Assembly (NCBI GenBank): GCA_045654645.1
Contig: JAZONR010000063.1
Coordinates: 100,611 to 164,610, forward strand
From: HGM04593 sp045654645
GTDB lineage: Bacteria > Bacteroidota > Bacteroidia > Bacteroidales > Bacteroidaceae
Direction of reading: 5' to 3'
Length of the DNA: 64,000 nucleotides
The first letter of the stretch is position 1; the number at the start of each line of letters is the position of its first letter. Made by a program: the position numbers and the translations under genes. This document shows, piece by piece, positions 61,205 to 64,000 of this stretch. The notes beneath the pieces were generated by a model. That model worked only from the letters and a program-made list of their open reading frames with translations, was not told where the DNA came from and made no database searches.

Positions 61205-62503
61205 TTACTTGTACTGCATCCACTCGTTGAGCTGCTCAAGAATTTCATCACGCATATCCTCGGGCATATTCATAATCCTTGCTCTGTGGCTTCCTCCGGG
61301 CTGGATATAAACCTTAACATTCTTCTTGTTGCGGTCGCGCATCCAAGTGATGCCGCTTGCAGTCCAGGGATCCACCTCGCCATAGATAAGAATCATCTTG
61401 GGGTCATTCTCGGTGTAGTAATCGGTAACGAAGCGGTAGTTGCTGTCGTCAAACTTCACATCAGCAAACTCCTCGGGAAGAAGCACGCGCTTCAAATAAC
61501 CCTCAACATCCTCTTCGTCAAGATATTTGTGGAACGGCTCTATGTTGTAGCCATAGTAGCCAAAATCCTTCACTGCCTGCACAAAAAACGATTCAATGTT
61601 GCTACCGGCCGCAAAATAGTCGGGGCCACACATCTTCATAAAGTAGTCGAAGATAGTCTTGTCGTCGGAATCGAGTGCAGGGATTGTGTTTGTGGGTGTG
61701 CCCCACTGCCACATAGAGAACTGATACTCAAGTACCAAAAGGTCATAAATCTGCGAAGTGGGCACACGGAATACATACTCCTTCTCAAGGCAATAGGCAT
61801 CGAACATCGGCATCAGGCGCTCCTTGCGCTCAAAAAGTTCGAACTGGAAATTGCGTATTGCATCGCGATTGGCCTTGGTGGAAACGCGCTCCAGGAACGA
61901 CTCGTGGCGACCATCCTCAACAGCACCGCTCAACGGGCCCACATAGGGAACAGATACATCAATATCCTCGGGATAGTATGCGCGCAAGAAGATTGATGTT
62001 GAGCCACCCTTGCTTATACCTGTTGAAGCCCATTTGGCTTTATAGTAGGGCTTGAACGAGGTGATGATGTTGTGATAATCCTCCATTGAGTTGGCAACGG
62101 TGAGATAGTCCCAATTGCAGGGCTTGGGCATAGAGCCTGAAAAATAGCGATACTCCACAAAAAGGATATTGGCATCCAATATATTTGTGAGTTCCTCAAC
62201 ACAGATGGGAGCATTGAATGCATAATCGGCGCCATAGCCCTCGGTAACCACCACCATAGGACGGTCATAGCCACGGTGGCCCAGCATCACACGCTGCTCA
62301 AATGTTCCGGCAGCAGGATTGTTTGGGTCGAGCAACTGGTTTACCTTCATAAGGTAATACTGGCGTGTGGTATCTCTCTTCTCAATCTTCTCGAAGCTAT
62401 TGACAGCCTTGATACCCTTGAGCATTTTCTCAACATCACCGGCCTGTGCATTAGAGAAAAGGCAAAGGCAAGCCAGCGACAAAAACAAAATCATTCTTTT
62501 CAT
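61205..62503 (-). CDS. Secreted serine tripeptidyl aminopeptidase-like (S37/S28 type)
   Basis: 432 residues from the ATG at 62503, with a signal peptide (MKRMILFLSLACLCLFSNAQA). The alpha/beta hydrolase triad is visible: Ser in STGISKGGST, Asp in YGEVDPWTASG and His in PGGSHRARI. The sequence fits the S37 (PS-10) group of secreted aminopeptidases. It is 16 bp upstream of the ABC ATPase gene and could start that transcript. Substrate is unknown. Confidence 0.85.
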   Translation of the reverse strand: MKRMILFLSLACLCLFSNAQAGDVEKMLKGIKAVNSFEKIEKRDTTRQYYLMKVNQLLDPNNPAAGTFEQRVMLGHRGYDRPMVVVTEGYGADYAFNAPICVEELTNILDANILFVEYRYFSGSMPKPCNWDYLTVANSMEDYHNIITSFKPYYKAKWASTGISKGGSTSIFLRAYYPEDIDVSVPYVGPLSGAVEDGRHESFLERVSTKANRDAIRNFQFELFERKERLMPMFDAYCLEKEYVFRVPTSQIYDLLVLEYQFSMWQWGTPTNTIPALDSDDKTIFDYFMKMCGPDYFAAGSNIESFFVQAVKDFGYYGYNIEPFHKYLDEEDVEGYLKRVLLPEEFADVKFDDSNYRFVTDYYTENDPKMILIYGEVDPWTASGITWMRDRNKKNVKVYIQPGGSHRARIMNMPEDMRDEILEQLNEWMQYK

Positions 62504-62635
62504 ATCTTGTATAAAATTTATCTTCACAATCAACTGCCACCCAAAAGAGCGGCATCCAATATTTTACAAATTTAGCACTTATTGACGGAATGAGAAAACA
62601 AAAAGCAAAATTTTAACACACCACTTTAATATACA

Positions 62636-62666
62636 AGAGCCGGGTGCGCAATGCGTGCCCGGCTCT
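62636..62666 (-). terminator. Terminator after nahK
   Basis: AGAGCCGGG (62636-62644) pairs with CCCGGCTCT (62658-62666); an inner GCGC/GCG pair closes the loop. It lies 27 bases past the stop. Confidence 0.7.
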
Positions 62667-62692
62667 ATACTATCAGTTTACAATGATTAATA

Positions 62693-63766
62693 TCACTTCA
62701 TCACCTCTGCGATGAAAGCCTGCATCTCGGCCTGATGAGCCTCTACGCTCTGCAACAGCTTGAACTGAGCCTTTGAGCGAACAAGGTTGTGCTCGGGATA
62801 CTGAGTCTTGTAGTAGGTATCACCGTTGATATAATCGGCCAGGAAGCGCACTGTCTGCATATAGGGGAACAGGGCAGCCGCGTAGGGCAGATTTTCAACC
62901 TCAAGAGGAGTGATGAACGAAGCCGCAGACTTGAGGTAGCCCTTGGTGAACGACTTGAAAATCTCCATATTGAAGTTCACATTGTCAAGATCCTTGTCAT
63001 CCTCCTTGCCGGTATTGGCTGCAGAACGCAGATAATCACCAAAATCGGAGAACACGAAGTTAGGCATCACTGTGTCAAGGTCAATCACGCAAAGAACATT
63101 ATCCTGCTGGTCAAAAAGGATGTTATCGACCTTGGTATCGCAGTGGCAGATACGTTTGGGCAACTTACCCTCGCGGTGCAGACGCTCGCCCTTGCACATC
63201 TCCTCGGCGCGCTTCTCAAGCTCATCAACAAGCCACTGCACCTCGGCAAGACGGCCGGCCTTGTTCTCGGCAACAGCCTCGCGCAACTGACGCAGACGGA
63301 ACTCCATATTGTGGAAGTCCTTGATTGTCTCTCCCAACTGCACGGGGATATCGGCAAGCATAGCCTGGAAGTTACCGAATGTCTCACCCACAATGTATGA
63401 AGTCTCGGGGGTTACAGCTGTCATTCCCTTTGTATCGGGGATGAACTCCATAACACGCCAATACTTCTCACCGTCGAAATAGTAATACTTGCCATCCTTT
63501 GCAGGAACAAACTTCAACACCTTGCGCTCGATATCTTCTGCACCGGCAGCAACAAGCTTGCCGTGAATGTGTTCAGTAACAGCAACAATGTTGTTCATAA
63601 GCATATCCACGTCGGGGAAGATTGCATTGTTCACGTGCTGGAGAACATAGTCGGGTGCAGACCCCTCGGTCTTCACGCGGTATGTGGTGTTGATGAGACC
63701 ATTGCCCAAAGGAGCTACTTCTACAACATTGCCCTGAATGTTGAACTGAGAAACAATTGTGTTCAT
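62693..63766 (-). CDS. nahK: N-acetylhexosamine 1-kinase (NahK type)
   Basis: 357 residues with an aminoglycoside-phosphotransferase fold, close in layout to bifidobacterial NahK: GNGLINTTYRV, the catalytic CHCDTKVDNILFD, metal site VIDLDTVMPNFVFSDFGD and the C-terminal FLADYINGDTYYKTQYPEHN. NahK phosphorylates GlcNAc/GalNAc at C1, feeding the lacto-N-biose/galacto-N-biose or amino-sugar pathway. It stands alone with its own promoter and terminator. Sugar preference cannot be read from sequence. Confidence 0.85.
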   Translation of the reverse strand: MNTIVSQFNIQGNVVEVAPLGNGLINTTYRVKTEGSAPDYVLQHVNNAIFPDVDMLMNNIVAVTEHIHGKLVAAGAEDIERKVLKFVPAKDGKYYYFDGEKYWRVMEFIPDTKGMTAVTPETSYIVGETFGNFQAMLADIPVQLGETIKDFHNMEFRLRQLREAVAENKAGRLAEVQWLVDELEKRAEEMCKGERLHREGKLPKRICHCDTKVDNILFDQQDNVLCVIDLDTVMPNFVFSDFGDYLRSAANTGKEDDKDLDNVNFNMEIFKSFTKGYLKSAASFITPLEVENLPYAAALFPYMQTVRFLADYINGDTYYKTQYPEHNLVRSKAQFKLLQSVEAHQAEMQAFIAEVMK

Positions 63767-63806
63767 TGGTATATAATTTTTAAGGTTAGTACTCTGCTAT
63801 TTCAGG

Positions 63807-63837
63807 CAAATTTAAGCAAAATAAAGAGCATTACAAA
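63807..63837 (-). promoter_or_regulatory. Promoter of nahK
   Basis: On the minus strand TTTG (63834-63837), 19 bases, TAAATTTG (63807-63814), about 40 bases before the ATG. Confidence 0.7.
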
Positions 63838-63863
63838 ATTATGACACTTTTTGTATAAAAAAA

Positions 63864-63900
63864 TGAGGCTGGGTCAAAAGTAATTTTGGCTCAGCCTCTT
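63864..63900. repeat. Hairpin repeat at the right edge; 63901-64000 without feature
   Basis: TGAGGCTGGGTCAAAA pairs imperfectly with TTTTGGCTCAGCCTC around GTAA, followed by TTGTTT. It has the look of a dispersed hairpin or of the terminator of a gene to the right. Nothing further can be supported in the last 100 bases. Confidence 0.5.
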
Positions 63901-64000
63901 GTTTGGAGTAATTTTTCCGTTTTTATCTTCAGATTCGAAGAAATATCATTTTTGTACGCATAAATCCTTTATGCAGCCCGACAACATTCTAAATATGCTC

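Noticed and set aside
1..64000. CRISPR arrays, rRNA and tRNA genes
   Set aside because: No regularly spaced repeats and no rRNA or tRNA-like segments were recognised on reading; short or odd tRNAs cannot be fully excluded without a search tool.

Overview
The window is a chromosomal segment of a Bacteroidales bacterium (Bacteroides/Prevotella/Muribaculaceae type). The evidence is promoters of the Bacteroidetes form TTTG-N19/20-TAnnTTTG, DUF4251, PEGA-domain and BspA-type LRR proteins, a fused malic enzyme-phosphotransacetylase, a pyrB-pyrI pair and a periplasmic M3 lipoprotein. No rRNA, tRNA or CRISPR array was found.

Layout. 1-23.8 kb is core chromosome: a PEGA protein, an M16-fold protein, kdsB and a class A PBP; pyrB-pyrI with a flavin reductase and an outer-membrane barrel; trpS; nagB with a GH43-like lipoprotein; a DUF4251 protein with an in-frame UGA before a proline-rich tail; an XRE/membrane-protein pair; yebC, pheT, maeB, a TIGR02757 protein, dapA and ligA. 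44.4-64 kb is again mostly core: gapA with a leader-encoded small lipoprotein, mscL, a guaA with a crippled amidotransferase domain, a recombinase remnant, a BspA-like LRR protein, a UDG-like protein, a probable 6S-type RNA, an AlaX-like editing protein, a chorismatase-like protein, dcp, an Hsp20 with a Cys-rich insert, a zinc-ribbon coiled-coil protein, a Nif3 protein, a PatB-type lyase, an ABC ATPase, an S37-like peptidase and a NahK-like sugar kinase.

23.8-44.4 kb, between ligA and gapA, is a compact 20.5-kb podovirus-like element. It has a large terminase, scaffold, capsid protein, connector, holin-like and spanin-like proteins, a tail stabilisation protein, an internal virion protein, a 1494-residue polyvalent/ejection protein, a portal and a CI/LexA-type repressor. 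I see no integrase, replication gene, endolysin, tail fibre or clear att repeats. Five of its promoters carry a CAGCAAC box exactly where host promoters have TTTG, 19-20 bases before a normal -7 box, so the whole particle programme appears to be one regulon needing an element-specific factor. Two of these promoters also share an inverted repeat TAGCCA-N4-TGRCTA. A domesticated, gene-transfer-agent-like particle is a serious hypothesis; a minimal or decayed prophage is the main alternative.

Many true starts lie inside longer open frames. They were set using ATG position, overlap with the upstream stop (ATGA/TGATG junctions) and the position of the -7 box.
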